Positions 26,119 to 39,900 of a stretch of DNA of 64,000 nucleotides are shown here, one piece after another. The translations under genes and the position numbers were made by a program. The notes below the pieces were generated by a model. It saw only the letters and a list, made by a program, of their open reading frames with translations, was not told the DNA's origin and ran no database searches. How positions within the stretch are numbered: position 1 is the stretch's first letter; each line of letters starts with the position of its first letter. The DNA is from Lunularia cruciata (Eukaryota; Streptophyta; Marchantiopsida; Lunulariales; Lunulariaceae). The stretch is taken from contig OX419758.1 in the NCBI GenBank assembly GCA_948567375.1, positions 14,885,001-14,949,000 on the forward strand, given 5' to 3'.

Positions 26119-29100
26119 TATTCCCCCGCCGCTAGTTGGTGACGTCCTCATCGCCAGTGAAGCTTCAAATTCCTGGATGGCCATCTGTGCATTCTGGAGG
26201 TGAGAAAGAGGTTCCCATGTGGCATCATGAAGGGGATACCCTTTCCAAAGGACCTTGTACTCCGTGTGTTGGCGACGGCCTCGTTGAATATGGCGACGCG
26301 CAAGGATACGATCAACTTCGTACTCCTCATGATCATTGATAGGGATAGGAAGAGGGGGAGGTTGGACTCGAGAGGAAAAGGAAGAAGGGTTAGGAACAAA
26401 GGGTTTCAACTTGGAAACGTGAAAGACAAGATGGATACGCATGTGATAAGGTAAGGCAAGACGATAAGCAACAGGAGAGATAATGTGGGTGATATCAAAG
26501 GGTCCTATCCAATTAGGAGCAAGTTTACGAACTTGGGTATCAAATGGGAGAGGGAGGTTACTAGAGGATAGCATGACTTTATCACCAACTTCAAAGGTGA
26601 GATCACGACGATGATGGTCTGCATATTGTTTTTGGCGATTCTGAGCAACAAGGAGGTGAGATTTGGCTTGTTGGAGAGATTGGGATATAGTGGTCAAGAA
26701 TGTTGAAGTATGAGGAACGTGAGAGGGAGGGGGAGCAAGAAGGGAATCTGGAACAAGCGGATCTTGGCCAAAATTGAGAAAGAAGGGAGAAAATCTAGTG
26801 CTTGCCTGTTTGGAATTGTTGTAGGCAAATTCTGCAGCTGCAAGACATTCATCCCAGTTGGTATGGTGGACATTGACAAAGGCCCGCAACATATCCTCCA
26901 ATGTACGATTGGTGCGTTCGGTTTGTCCATCAGTTTGAGGATGATAGGCCGTGGACAAAGCAAGCTTGGTGCCGAGTATCTGGAAGAGTGCTTGCCAAAA
27001 CTTCCCGGTAAATTGAGGATCACGGTCGGAGATGAGTACACGTGGCATCCCATGATGCTTGAAGACATTGTCAAAGTAGATTTGTGCTAAGGTTGGAGTA
27101 TCTACGGTATCACAGGTTGGTGCCAAGTGGATTTGCTTACTAAGCTTATCCACAAACACCACAATTGCGGTGTGTCCTTGTTTTGTCTTTGGCAAGGATG
27201 TGATGAGATCCAAGCTCACATGCTCCCAACGAGCGGATGGAATGGCGAGTGGTTGAAGGAGTCCACTCGGCTTCTGGTTGCTAGCCTTGTTCCGTTGGCA
27301 ACTCTCACATGATCGGACAAAGTCTCGAACATCTCGTGTCATGTTGGGCCACCACCATTGGCGTTGGAGGGTGCCCAAGGTCTTGTCCACTCCCATGTGA
27401 CCAGCTATTGGTAAATCATGGGCTTCTTTAAGGCGCACTAGTCGAAGATCACCTTTGGCTGGAACATAGATCTGGTCTGCATGGAATAAAAGGCCTTCCT
27501 TGAAGGAGAAGGTGTTGTACTCCTTGTCGCATGCTGTCAGACGACCGTGTACCATTTGGAAGAAGGGATCTTGTCGTAGAGCTGATTGAAACTCATTGTG
27601 GACCTTAGGGTCAATGGACACCGTTGTAATTGCCGCCGTGATGAAAGGAAGATCCTTCAAATCAGGTCATCGTGATAGAGCATCGGGAATGACATGGAAC
27701 CGACCTGGTTTGTACTCAAGTTTGGTGTCAAACAATTGGAGTTGCTCTTCCCATCGATGATGCCGGCTCTTCATGTGCTCCAAGTGTAAGGTCTGCAACA
27801 ATGGCTTGTGATCAGTTTGCATGATCACTTGTTTCCCCAAGAGATAATGCCTCCATACCATGGTGGCATATACCATTGCAAGTTGTTCCCGATCTCGAGC
27901 AGAGTAATTTCTTTCCACTGTATTTAGTCAACGAGACACAAAGGCAATCGGATGTAGTCCATCTGGAAATTCTTGTTGCAACACAGCTCCAATTGCAAAG
28001 TTAGAAGCATCAAAATCAACCACACAAGGTAGTTGAGGATCATATGGTTGAAGAATAGGTCTTGAAGACACCATATGCTTTAACTTCTGGAATGCTTCTT
28101 CATGCTTGGTGGTCCACTGGAAGCTCGAGTTCTTTCCCAAGAGGTCAGTCAATGGTGCAGCCACGTGAGCATAATAGTGGATGAACCGTTGGTAAAAACT
28201 GGCCAGTCCATTGAATGCTCGTACTTCTGTAGCATCCTTCGGGGTAGGCCAATCAGTAATGGCCTTGATCTTCTCTTCTTCCATCTTGATCCCCTCTGAT
28301 GAGATCTTATGACCCAAGAAGGTAACCTCCTTCTGCCAAAAAGCACACTTTGACTTCTTGCAGTAAAATTTCCACTAACGTAGTCGTCTTAGGACTTCTC
28401 GCACATGATTCACATGTTCTGCCTCTGTCCTGCTATAGATTAAGATATCATCTAAGAACACCACCACGGACCGATCCAATAGTCCCTCCAACACTTGATG
28501 CATCTGATCCATGAAGACTGCTGGAGCATTAGTGAGTCCGAAGGGTAGAACTCTCCACTCAAAATGTCCATACCTTGTGCAAAAAGCAGTCTTTTGCACG
28601 TCCTCTCCTTCAATAGGAATTTGCCAATAGCCGCTACAAAGATCCAGCTTGGAAAAGTAGCGTGCTCCACTTAGTTGATCAAGCAGGTCATTGATCCGAG
28701 GCAAGGGATATGCATTCTTCACGGTTTGCTTATTGAGCCCACGGTAATCAATACAGAAACAAAGTTCTCCATCCTTCTTTGGAACAAATAGTACCGGTGC
28801 TCCCCACGGAGAGGTACTATGTCGTATGAAATCCTTCTCCAACAACTTTGTAAGTGTTGTTCGCAACTCCTCCAACTCCTTTGGTGAGAGCCGATAGATT
28901 GGTCTACTCACTGGAGTACTCCTTGGCAATAACTCGATCTTGAAGGGCATACCTCGATCGGAGGGTAATCCCTTTGGCAGATCATCCGGAAACACATCTA
29001 CAAACTCCTGAACTATCCAATCAACCATTGCTTGATGCGGCACTTGGCCCTCCTCAGATTGTTCTTGTGCAATCGGCTTGATCCACACCGCAAATATAGA

Positions 29101-31019
29101 CTTATTGTCCTCCAAAGCTTGCTCTATGGCTGCTTCATTCACAAACTTCCCTTCTAGGGACTCATCTCTCTTCCAAGCTTGCTCCATGGTTGCCTTCCTG
29201 GCAAACTTCCCATCTTGGGACTCATCTCCCTTCCAGATTCGCTCTATGGCTACCTTCTCGACAAACTTCCCATCTTGGGACTGACTATTCTTAGGTGTCT
29301 TACTCAGAGGTGCCAGACAACCTAATCGGAAATTCCTACCTTGGTGTTGTACTTGAATTTGGTGTCGGGTCCAATCAAATTGAACCTTATGACATTCAAG
29401 CCAAGGTAGACCTAGAATGATATCATAATGTAGAGGTGCCACTACGAACCTCATACACTCCAAATACTCCTTCCCAATCTTGAAGGTAACAGGATGCAAG
29501 GTGCGGAATGCAGAACCCTTTCTACCATCCGCCATCATCAAACTACTTCCAATCACTGGCCTGATAGGAATACCCAATTCCTTTGCCACTTGCATAGACA
29601 TGCAATTCTCTGAACTTCCAGAATCAACCAAAATTCTACAACCCCGATTAGATATCATACCTTGCAAGTGAAGCAAACTTGCATAGGTCAAGCCTTCAAT
29701 CCCATTGGAACTAATCAAGCTCCCAATAGGTGGCTCGAAATCTCCTACTGGGATTCCTCATTTCCCGGATCATTCCGCTCCACAACCTCCACTTGGGCAA
29801 CTTGTCGAGGTCGTCCATTCTTGAGTGGACATTCAGCAATGCGATGCCCCAACTGGCAACAATAAAAGCAACCTCCATTTTGTTATAATCTTTCTCTATC
29901 TGCTGTGCCAAGTGGTCTTCGCTGGATAGCATCAATCTCCATTGGTACCGGTTCTTCCACTCGTGGTACGGGTAGGTTTTGTGTAGGTCGAGGTCGAGAC
30001 CAAGTTGTTGCAACTAAGGAATCAAAACGCTCAGCCAATTGCATGGCTTCTTCTACGTTCTGTGGCTCTCGCATGGTCACCTCCAATCTGGTTCGTGACT
30101 TCAATCCTTGCACAAATCGATCCAGAACTTCACCTTCTTGGATATTTGGAATTTGCATGATGATATTCTGAAATTGTGTGATGTAGCTTCTCACCAAACC
30201 AATCTGCCTCAACTCCGCCAATTTATCTCGTGCAGCTCGGGTGGCATTTATAGTCTGAAATCGACCAAGTATTGCATCCTTGAATTCTGCCCATGTCAAA
30301 ATTGGTGTAACAATTTGTCGTTCAGCTCTTTCTACTCGGAATCGCCACCAAAGTTTTGCCACGCCATCCAACTGGCTAGAAGCAAAGAGAATTTGTTTCC
30401 GCTCGTCTTGAAGATTGGTGGCTTCAAAGTAACGTTCACAGTCAAACACAAAATTCTCCACTGTGCCTGGAACATTCTTGCCTTCAAACACCTTGGGTTT
30501 TGGAAATCGAATGTGATCTTCTCCATCTCGAACTGGCGCTCTGTCTATCTGTTCTCGTCGTTGCTGGTCTCGTTCATCCAACAATAGAGTAAGATGCTCG
30601 ATTTGTTGTTGCATTGCAAGGATAACATCCGATATTGCGGCCATTGCTACTACCCTAATCCACTACCCTCAATTTATTTAGTTGATTAACACATAGATAC
30701 AACACGTCCACCGTTCTCCATAAGTCACAACTGGAAGTATCAAGGGTTCCTCTGACACGGTGATCATATGTAGAAAATCCTACCCAAAGCGTGAGGTGAT
30801 GAATTGTGTGAAATTATGCTTTGGTAATATCTGGACATGAAAGTCCCAATGGTTTGGCGGAAGTGGATTTGGTGGTCCATAAATTCCATCCATCCCATTC
30901 CTGCTCTGATACCAATGTAAAAGACCGAAACCAAGGAGAGAAATAGGAGAATGGAAATTCACATTGGGACACTTGAATGAGGGAAAACTCCGAATGCCTA
31001 GCATGAGCTTCGGCCTTGG

Positions 31020-31027
31020 TATTTATA
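31020..31027 (-). promoter_or_regulatory. LTR TATA box of chromovirus B
   Basis: The minus strand reads CCTATAAATACC. It lies downstream (in element orientation) of the heat-shock-type array and about 105 bp before the primer site. The same motif is kept in the LTRs of A, C and D. Confidence 0.6.
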
Positions 31028-31167
31028 GGTAGCATACAAGACCCTTGAAGCTTCTCAAGAAGCCTCCTTGAGCCGCTTTCTTGGAGTGCAAGCCAAGTTA
31101 ACTAGGAAGCTTCTCAAGAAGCTTCCTTCTAGAAGCCACCTACTTGGCGTGCAAGCTAAGCTAGTTA

Positions 31168-31194
31168 GAAGCTTCTAGAAGCTTCCTTCTAGAA
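31168..31194 (-). promoter_or_regulatory. Heat-shock element, extended, in the U3 of B
   Basis: The plus strand reads GAAgcTTCtaGAAgcTTC followed by cTTCtaGAA. The first four blocks alternate GAA/TTC with exactly 2-bp spacing, which is the plant HSF binding consensus. It lies about 140 bp upstream of the LTR TATA box. The same array is at 25,948-25,974 in the other LTR. That the family of heat-shock factors binds nGAAnnTTCn arrays is established; activity here is inference. Confidence 0.7.
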
Positions 31195-31255
31195 GCTACC
31201 TGCTTAGGGCGCAAGCTAACTAGTTGGGAAGCTTCCTAAGAAGCTTCTTAGATGC

Positions 31256-31268
31256 TTCTAGAATATTC
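31256..31268 (-). promoter_or_regulatory. Second perfect heat-shock element in the U3 of B
   Basis: TTCtaGAAtaTTC is a perfect three-block heat-shock element about 230 bp upstream of the LTR TATA box. The identical site is at 26,036-26,048 in the 3' LTR. Confidence 0.65.
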
Positions 31269-34200
31269 TAGGTTATTTTGTCTTATTCTCTACTTCGTAA
31301 GCCCGATTAACTTCGTCACTAAACTCCATATTGTTACAGTTACCTTCTTGGGTCATTAGATCTCATCACAGGAGATCAAGATGGAAGAAGAGAAGATCAA
31401 GGCCATTACTGATTGGCTTACCCCAAAGGATGCTACCGAAGTATGAGCATTCAATGGATTGGCCAGCTTTTACCGACGGTTCATCCACTATTATGCTCAC
31501 GTGGCTGCACCATTGACTGACCTCTTGGGAAAGAACTTGAGCTTCCAATGGTCCACCAAGCATGAAGAAGCATTCCAAAAGTTAAAGGATATGGTGTCTT
31601 CAAGACCCATTCTTCAACCATTTGATCCTCAACTACCTTGTGTGGTTGATTTTGATACTTCTAACTTTGCAATTGGAGCTGTGTTGCAACAAGAATTTCC
31701 AGATGGACTACATCCTATTGCCTTTGTGTCTCGCCGACTAAATACAATGGAAAGAAATTACTCTGCTTGAGATTAGGAACAACTTGCAATGGCATATGCC
31801 ACCAAGGTATGAAGGCATTATCTCTTGGGGAAACAAGTGATCATGCGAACTGATCACAAGCCATTGTTGCAGACCTTACACCCAGAACACATGAAGAGTC
31901 GACATCATCAATGGGAAGAGCAACTCCAATTGTTTGACATCAAACTTGAGTACAAACCAGGTCGGTTCCATGTCATCCCTGATGCTCTATCACAACGACC
32001 TGATTTGATGTCTCTTTCCCTCATCACGGCAACAATTATGACGGTGTCAATTGATCCCAAGATTCATAACAAGTTTCGGTTAGCTTTGGTTCCACAGCAA
32101 GATCGGTTAGTTAGATCGGTTACTTTCGGTTAGTTTTGGTTTGGTTCTACAGCAAGATCCCTTCTTCCAAATGGAACATGATCGGCTAACAACAGGTGAT
32201 AAGGAGTACAATACCTTTTCCTTCAAGGAAGGCCTTCTATTCCATGCGGACCGGATCTATGTTCCAGCCAAAGGTGATCTTCAACTTGTGCGCCTTCAAG
32301 AAGCCCATGATTTACCCATAGCTGGTCACATGGGTGTGGACAAGACCTTAGGTACCCTCAAACGTCAATGGTGGTGGCCCAACATGACACGGGATGTTTG
32401 AGAATTTGTCCGATTGTGTGAGAGCTGCCAACGTAACAAGGCCAGCAACCAGAAGCCGAGTGGACTCCTTCAACCGCTTGCCGTTCCATCAGCTCGTTGG
32501 GAGCATGTGAGCTTGGATCTCATCACATCCTTGCCAAAGACAAAACAAGGACACACCGCCATCATGGTGTTTGTGGATAAGCTCAGTAAGCAAATCCACT
32601 TGGCACCAACTTGTGATACCGTGGATGCTCCAACCTTAGCACAAATCTACTTCGACAATGTCTTCAAGCATCATGGAATGCCATGCGTACTCATCTCCAA
32701 CCGTGATCCTCACTTTACCGGGAAGTTTTGGCAAGCACTCTTTTAGATACTCGGCACCAAGCTTGCTTTGTCCACGGCCTATCATCCTCAAACTGATGGA
32801 CAAACCAAACGTGCAAATTGTACATTGGAGGATATATTGCGTGCCTTTGTCAATATCCACCATACCAATTGGGACGAATGTCTTGCCGCTATCAAATTTG
32901 CCTACAAAAATTCCAAATAGGCAAGCACCGGATTCTCTCCTTTCTTTCTCAATTTTGGCTAAGATCCGCTTGTTCCAGATTCTCTTCTCACTCCCCCTCC
33001 ATCTCAAGTTCCTCATACTTCCACATTCTTGACCACTATATCCCAATCGCTCCAACAAGCCAAGTCTCACCTCCTTGTTGCTCAAAATTGCCAAAAACAA
33101 TATGCGGACCACCATCGTTGTGATCTCACCTTTGAAGTTGGTGATAAAGTCATGCTATCCTCTAGTAACCTCCCTCTCCCACTTGATACCCAAGTTCGAA
33201 AACTTGCCCCTAATTGGATAGGACCCTTTGATATCACCCAAATTGTCTCTCCTATTGCTTATCGACTTGCCTTGCCTTGTCACATGCGTATATATCCTGT
33301 CTTTCATGTTTCCAAGTTGAAACCCTTTGTTCCTAACCCCTCTTCCTTTTCCTCTTGAGTCCAACCTCCCCCTCTTCCTATCCCTATCAATGATCATGAG
33401 GAGTACGAAGTTGATCATATCCTTGTGCGTCGCCATATTCAATGAGGCCGTCGCCAACATACGGAGTACAAGGTCCTTTGGAAAGGATATCTCCTTCATG
33501 ATGCTACTTGGGAACCTCTTTCTCACCTCCAAAATGCACAGACGGCCATCCAAGAATTCAAAGCTTCACTGGCAACGAAGACGTCACCAACTAGCAGCGG
33601 GGGAATATGTAACAATATAGAGTTTAGCGACAAAGTTAGTCGGGCTCAAGAAGTAGCACATAAGACAAATTAGCCTAGAATATTCCAAAAGTATCTAGGA
33701 AGCTTCTTGGGAAGCTTCTCCGTTAACTTAGCTTGCACCTTAAGTAAGTAGCTTCTAGAAGGAAGCTTCTAGAAGCTTCCAACTAGCTTAGCTTGCACGC
33801 CAAGTAGGCGACCTCTAGAAGGAAGCTTCTTGAGAAGCTTCCTAGTTAACTTAGCTTGCACTCTAAGAAAGCGGCTTGAGGAAGCTTCTCAAGGACCTTG
33901 TATGCTACCTATAAATACCAAAGCCAAAGCTCATGCTAGGCATTTGGAGTTTCCCTCATTCAAGTGTCCCAATGTGAGCTTCCATTCTCTTATTTCTCTC
34001 CTTAGATCGGTCTTTTACAATACCCTTTCCAAAGGACCTTGTACTCCGTATGTTATTAATGGCCTCGTTGACTATGGTGATGTACAAGGATCCAATCAAC
34101 TTTGTACTCCTCATGATCATTGATAGGGACATGAGGAGAGAGAGGTTGGACTCAAGAAGAAGAGGAAGAGGGGTTAGGAACAAAGGGTTTCACCTTGGAA

Positions 34201-36928
34201 ACACGAAAGATAGGATAGATAAGCATATGACAAGGCAAGGCAAGTTGATAAGCAGCAGGAGAGATAGTTTGGGCGACATCAAAGGGTCCTATCCAATTAG
34301 GGGTAAGTTTACTAACTTGGGTATCAAGGAGAAGAGGGAGGTTACTAGAGGATAACATGACTTTATCATCAACTTTAAAGGTGAGATCAGATGATGGTGG
34401 TATGCTTATTGTTTTTGATGATTCAAAGCAACAAGGAGGTGAGATTTGGCTTGTTGGAGAGATTGAGATATAGTGGTCAAGAATATTAAAGTATGAGGAA
34501 CTTGAGATGAAGGGGGAGCAAGAAGAGAATTTGGAACAAGAGGATCTTGGCCAAAATTGAGAAAGAAAGGAGAAAATCCAATGCTTACCTGTTTGGAATT
34601 ATTATAGGTAAATTTTGTAGCGGTAAGACATTCATCCCAATTGGTATGGTGGATATTGACAAAAGTACACAACATATCTTCCAATGTATAATTTTCACGT
34701 TTAGTTTGTCCACCAGTTTGAGGATGATAGGCCGAAGCAAGCTTGGTGACGAGTATCTAGAAAAGTGCTTGCCAAAACTTCCCGGTAAATCAAGGATCAC
34801 GGTCAAAGATGAATACATTTGGCATCCCATGATGCTTGAAGACATTGTTGAAGTAGATTTGTGCTAAGGTTGGAGCATCCACGGTATTACAGGTTGGTGC
34901 CAAGTGGATTTGCTTACTAAACTTATCCACAAACACCACAATTGTTGTGTGTCCTTGCTTTGTCTTGGGCAAGGATGTGATGAGATCCAAGCTCACATGC
35001 TCCTATCAAGCGGATGGAATGGCAAGTGGTTGAAGGAGTCCACTTGGCTTTTGGTTGTTGGCTTTGTTGCGTTGGTAGCTCTCACATGATTGGACAAATT
35101 CTTGAACATCTTGCATCATGTTGGGCCACCACCATTGACATTGGAGAGTACCCAAGGTCTTGTCCACCCCATGTGACCAACTACGGGTAAATCATTGGCT
35201 TCTTGAAGGCATACAAGTCAAAGATCACCTTTGGTTGGAACATAGATCCGCTCCTCATGGAATAGAAGGCCCTCCTTGATGGAGAAGGTGTTGTACTCAT
35301 TGTTGCATGCTATAAGGCAACCATGTACCATTTGGAAGAGGGGATCTTGTTGTAGAGCTGATTGAAACTTGTTTTGGACCTTGGAGTCAATTGACACCGT
35401 CGTAATTACCATTGTGATGAGAGGAATAGACTTCAAATCAGGTCGTTGTGATCAGGGATGATGTGGAACCAACATGGTTTGTATTCAAGTTTGATATAAA
35501 AAAATTGGAGTTATTCCTCCCATAGATGGTGTAGACTCTTCTTATGTTCCAAGTGTAAGGTGTGCAACAATAGTTTGTGATCAGTTCACATGATCACTTG
35601 TTTCTCCAAGAGATAATGCCTCCATACCTTACTGGCATAAACCATTGTAAGTTGTTCTTGATCTTGAGCAAAGTAGTTTCTTTCAGTCATATTGAGTCAA
35701 TGAGACACAAAGGCAATGGGATGTAGTCCATCTGGGAATTCTTGTTGTAACATGGCTCCAATTGCAAAATTAGAAGCATAAAAATTCAACCACACAAGGT
35801 AGTTGAGGATCATACGGTTGAAGAATGGGTCTTGAAGACACCATATGTTTCAACTTTTGGAATGCTTCTTCGTGCTTGGTGGTCCATTGGAAGGTTGAGT
35901 CCTTCTCCAAAAGGTCAATCAATGGTGCAACCACATGAGCATAATAATGGATGAACCGTTGGTAAAAACTAGCAAACTCATTAAATGCTCGTACTTCTGT
36001 AGCATCCTTTGGATTAGGCCAATCAGTAATGGCCTTGATTTTTTCCTCTTCCAACTTGGTCCCCTCTGATGAGATCTTGTGACCCAAGAGGAACTTCCTT
36101 TTGCCAAAAGGCACACTTTGACTTCTTGCAATAAAATTTCCATTGTCATAGTCATTTTAGGACTTCTTGCACATGATTCACTTGTTCTACTTTTGTCTTG
36201 CTATAGATTAAGATCATCCAAGAACACCACCATGTATTGATCCAATAGTCCATCCAACACCCAATGCATCTGATCCATGAAGACTAGTGGAGCATTAGTG
36301 AGCCCGAAAGGTAAAACTCTCCACTCAAAATACCCATACCTTGTACAAAAGGTAGTCTTTTGCACATCCTCCCTATCAACGGGGATTTGCCAATAGCCGC
36401 TATGAAGATCCAGCTTGGAAAAGTATTGTGTTCCACTCAATTGATCAAGCAAGGGATCAATCCAAGGCAAGGGATATGCATTCTTCACTATTTGCTTATT
36501 GAGTCCACAATAATCAATACAAAAATGAAGTTTTCCATCCTTCTTTGGAACAAATAGTATCTGTGCTTCACAAGGAGAGTTACTATATTGTATAAAGTCC
36601 TTCTCCAACAACTCCATAAGTGTTTTTCACAATTCCTCCAACTCCTTTGGTGAGAGCCTATAGATTGGTCTACTCACTAGAGTACTCCCTGGCAATAACT
36701 CAACTTGAAGGGCATATCATGATCGGAGTGTAATCCTTTTGGCAGATCATCTGGAAACACATCTGTGAACTCCTAAACTATTTGATCAACCCTTGCTTGA
36801 AAAGGCTCTCGGCTCTCTTCAGATTGTCCTTGTGCAATCTACTTGATCCACACCGCAAAATCAGACCTATCTTCTTCCAAAGCTTGCTCTATGGCTGCTT
36901 CACTAATAAACTTCCCATCTAGGGACGC

Positions 36929-39900
36929 TGTAACAATATGGAGTTTAGCAATGAAGTTAGTCAGGTTTACAAAGTAGATAATAAGACAAAATAGCCTAGA
37001 ATATTCTATAAGCATCTAAGAAGCTTCTTGGGAAGCTTCCCAACTAGTTAACTTGCGCCCTAAGCAGGTAGCTTCTAGAAGGAAACTTCTAGAAGCTTCT
37101 AACTAGCTTAGCTTGCACGCCAAGTAGGCGGCTTCTAGAAGGAAGCTTCTTGAGAAGCTTCCTAGTTAACTTGGCTTGCACTCCAAGAAAGCAACTCAAG
37201 GAAGTTTCTTGAGAAGCTTCAAGGGTCTTGTATGTTATCTATAAATACCAAGGCCAAAGCTCATGCTAGGCATTTGGAGTTTTCCCTCATTCAAGTGTCC
37301 CAATATGAATTTCCATTCTCCTATTTCTCTCCTTGGTTTCGGTCTTTTACATTGGTATCAGAGCAGGAATGGGATGGATAGAATTTATGGACCACCAAAT
37401 CCACTTCCGCCAAACCATTGGGACTTTCATGTCCAAATATTACCAAAGTATCATTTCACCCAATTCATCACCTCGCGCTTTGGGCAAGATTTTTTACATA
37501 TGATCATCGTGTCAGAGGAACCCTTGATACTTCCAATTGTTACTTATGGAGAACGGTGGACGTGTTGTATCTATGTATTAATCAATTAGATAAATTGAGG
37601 GTAGTGGAATAGAGTAGTAGCAATAGTGGCAATACCGGATATTATCCTTGCAATGCAACAACAAATCAAGCATCTTACTCGATTGTTGGATGAACAAGAC
37701 CAACAACAACAAGAACAGATAGATAGAGCGCCAGTTTGAGATGGAGAAGATTGCATTCGATTTCCAAAACCCAAGGTGTTTGAAGGCAAGAATCTTCCAA
37801 GCACAGTGGAGAATTTTGTGTTTGATTGCAAACGTTACTTTGAAGCCACCAATCTTTGAGACAAGCGGAAACAAATTCTCTTGGCTTCTAGCCAATTGGA
37901 TGGCATGGCAAAACTTTGGTGGTGATTCCGAGTAGAAAGAGCTGAACGACAAATTGTTACACCAATTTTGACATGGGCAGAATTCAAGGATGCAATACTT
38001 GGTCGATTTCAAACTATAAATGCCACCCGAGCCGCACGAGATAAATTGGCGGAGTTGAGATAGATTGGCTCAGTGAGAAGCTACATCACACAATTTCAAA
38101 ACATCATCATGCAAATTCTAGATATCCAAGAAGGTGAAGTTCTGGATCGATTTGTGCAAAAATTGAAGTCACAAACCAAATTGGAGGTGACCATGCGAGA
38201 GCCACAGAACGTAGAAGAAGCCATGCAATTGGCTGAGCGTTTTGATTCCTTGGTTGTGACAACTTGGTCTAGACCTCGACCTACACAAAGCCTACCTGTA
38301 CTACGAGTGGAAGAACCGGTACCAATGGAGATCGATGTTATCCAACAAAGACTACTTGGCATAGTAGATAGAGAAAGATTATGACAAAATAGAGGTTGCT
38401 TTTATTGTCGCCAAGTTGGACATGCATTGCTGAATGTTCACTTAGGAATGGGCGACCTCAACAAGTTGCCCAGATGGAGTTCGTGGAACAGAATGATCAA
38501 GGAAACAAAGAATCCCAGTAGAAGATTTTGAGCCACCTATAGGGAGCTTGATTAATTCCAATGGGATTGAAGGCTCGACCTATGCAAGTTTGCTTGACTT
38601 GCAAGGTACGATATCTAATTGGAGTTGTAGGATGTTGGTTGATTCTGGAAGTTTAAAGAATTGCATGTCTATGCAAGTAGCAAAGGAATTGGGTATTCCT
38701 ATCAAGCCAGTGTTTGGAAGTAGGTTGATGATAGCGGATGGTAAAAAGGGTTCTACATTCCGCACCTCACATCATGTTACCTTCAAGATTGGGAAGGAGT
38801 ATTTGGAGTGTATGAGGTTTGTAGTGGCACCTCTACACTATGATATCATTTTGGGTCTACCTTGGCTTGAACGTCATAAGGTTCAATTTGATTGGACCCG
38901 ACGACAAATTCAAGTACAACACCAAGGTAGAAATTTCAGATTTGGTTATCTCGCATCTTTGAGTAAGATGCCTAAGAATAGTTAGTCCCAAGATGGGAAG
39001 TTTGTCAAGAAGGTAGCCATAAAGCAAATCTGGAAGGGAGATGAGTCCCAAGATGGGAAGTTTGCCAAGAAGGCAACCATGGAGCAAGTTTGGAAGAGAG
39101 ATGGGTCCCTAGAAGAGAAGTTTGTTAATGAAGCGGCCATAGAGCAAGCATTGGAGGAAGATAAGTCTGTATTCGCGGTGTGGATCAAGCCGATTGCACA
39201 AGAACAATTTGAAGAGGGCCAAGAGCCTCATCAAACAATGGTTGATCGGATAGTTCAAGAGTTTGCAGATGTGTTTTTGGATGATCTGCCAAAGGGATTA
39301 CCCTCCAATCGAGGTATGCCCTTCAAGATCGAGTTCTTGCCAAGGAGTACTCTAGTGAGTAGACCAATCTATTGGCTCTCACCAAAGGAGTCGGAGGAGT
39401 TGCAAATAACACTTACAGAGTTGTTTGAAAGGATTTCATACGACATAATATATCTCCTTGGGGAGCACCGGTACTATTTGTTCCAAAGAAGGATGGAGGA
39501 CTTTGTTTCCATTTTGATTACCATGGACTCAATAAGCAAACCGTGAAGAATGCATATCCCTTGCCTTAGATCGATGACATGATTGATCAACTAAGTGGAG
39601 CACACTACTTTTCTAAGCTAGATCTTTGTAGCGGCTATTGGAAAATTCCTATTGAAGTTGAGGACATGCAAAAGACTACTTTTTGCACAAGGTATGGGCA
39701 TTTTGAGTGGAGAGTTCTACCTTTCGGACTCACTAATGCTCCAGCAGTCTTCATGGATCAGATGCATCGGGTGTTGGAGGGACTATTGGATCGGTCTATG
39801 GTGGTGTTCTTAGATGATATCTTAATCTATAGCAGGACAGAGGCAGAACACATGAATCATGTGCGAGAAGTCCTAAGACAACTATGACAGTGGAAATTTT

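Larger units (their letters stand above)
25696..31338 (-). mobile_element. Ty3/gypsy chromovirus B (fossil), youngest and nearly whole copy
   Basis: Minus orientation, 5,643 bp. The 3' LTR is 25,696-26,118 and the 5' LTR 30,916-31,338; both are 423 bp and differ at only 3 positions, which means a recent insertion. The primer site (GGTATCAGAGCAG on the minus strand) abuts the 5' LTR at 30,901-30,915, and a purine tract precedes the 3' LTR. The 5-bp target duplication is GTTAC on the right and ATTAC on the left, within the reverse transcriptase of A. Parts: gag at about 29.9-30.6 kb with a zinc knuckle; protease, reverse transcriptase (motif FLDDIL) and RNase H at about 27.7-29.7; integrase with HHCC and D,D,E at about 26.4-27.65; and a C-terminal chromodomain (YEVDRILARRHIQRG, then VLWKGYPLHDATWEP) at about 26.15-26.35. 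It has only a handful of breaks. Confidence 0.95.
30916..31338 (-). repeat. 5' LTR of chromovirus B (promoter-bearing)
   Basis: 423-bp LTR. In element orientation the U3 comes first (from 31,338 downward) with two perfect heat-shock-type sites, then a TATA box at 31,027-31,020, then R/U5, and then the initiator-Met primer site at 30,915. It differs from the 3' LTR at 3 positions. Confidence 0.95.
22692..34019 (+). mobile_element. Ty3/gypsy chromovirus A (fossil), inserted in C and carrying B
   Basis: Plus orientation. The 5' LTR is 22,692-23,102, immediately followed by the primer site TTGGTATCAGAGC. The 3' LTR is 33,608-34,019. The target duplication ATACC is present on both sides (22,687-22,691 and 34,020-34,024) and falls in the chromodomain region of C. 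Gag lies at about 23.4-24.3 kb with a CCHC knuckle. Protease ([13 protein letters not shown]) and reverse transcriptase lie at 24.3-25.7, RNase H at 31.34-32.0, integrase at 32.1-33.3 and chromodomain at 33.4-33.55. Element B interrupts it at 25,696-31,338. The two LTRs differ at roughly twenty positions including small module gains or losses, so it is older than B. It is broken in several places. Confidence 0.92.

Noticed and set aside
30901-30915. TGGTATCAGAG sequences as possible tRNA gene pieces
   Set aside because: They abut LTRs and match the known initiator-Met primer-binding sites of plant LTR elements; no cloverleaf surrounds them.
32636-33115. Long antisense frames within chromovirus copies (also 26,694-27,090 and 41,693-42,154)
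   Set aside because: They are antisense shadows of integrase and chromodomain regions, repeated in every copy because the sense sequence is conserved.
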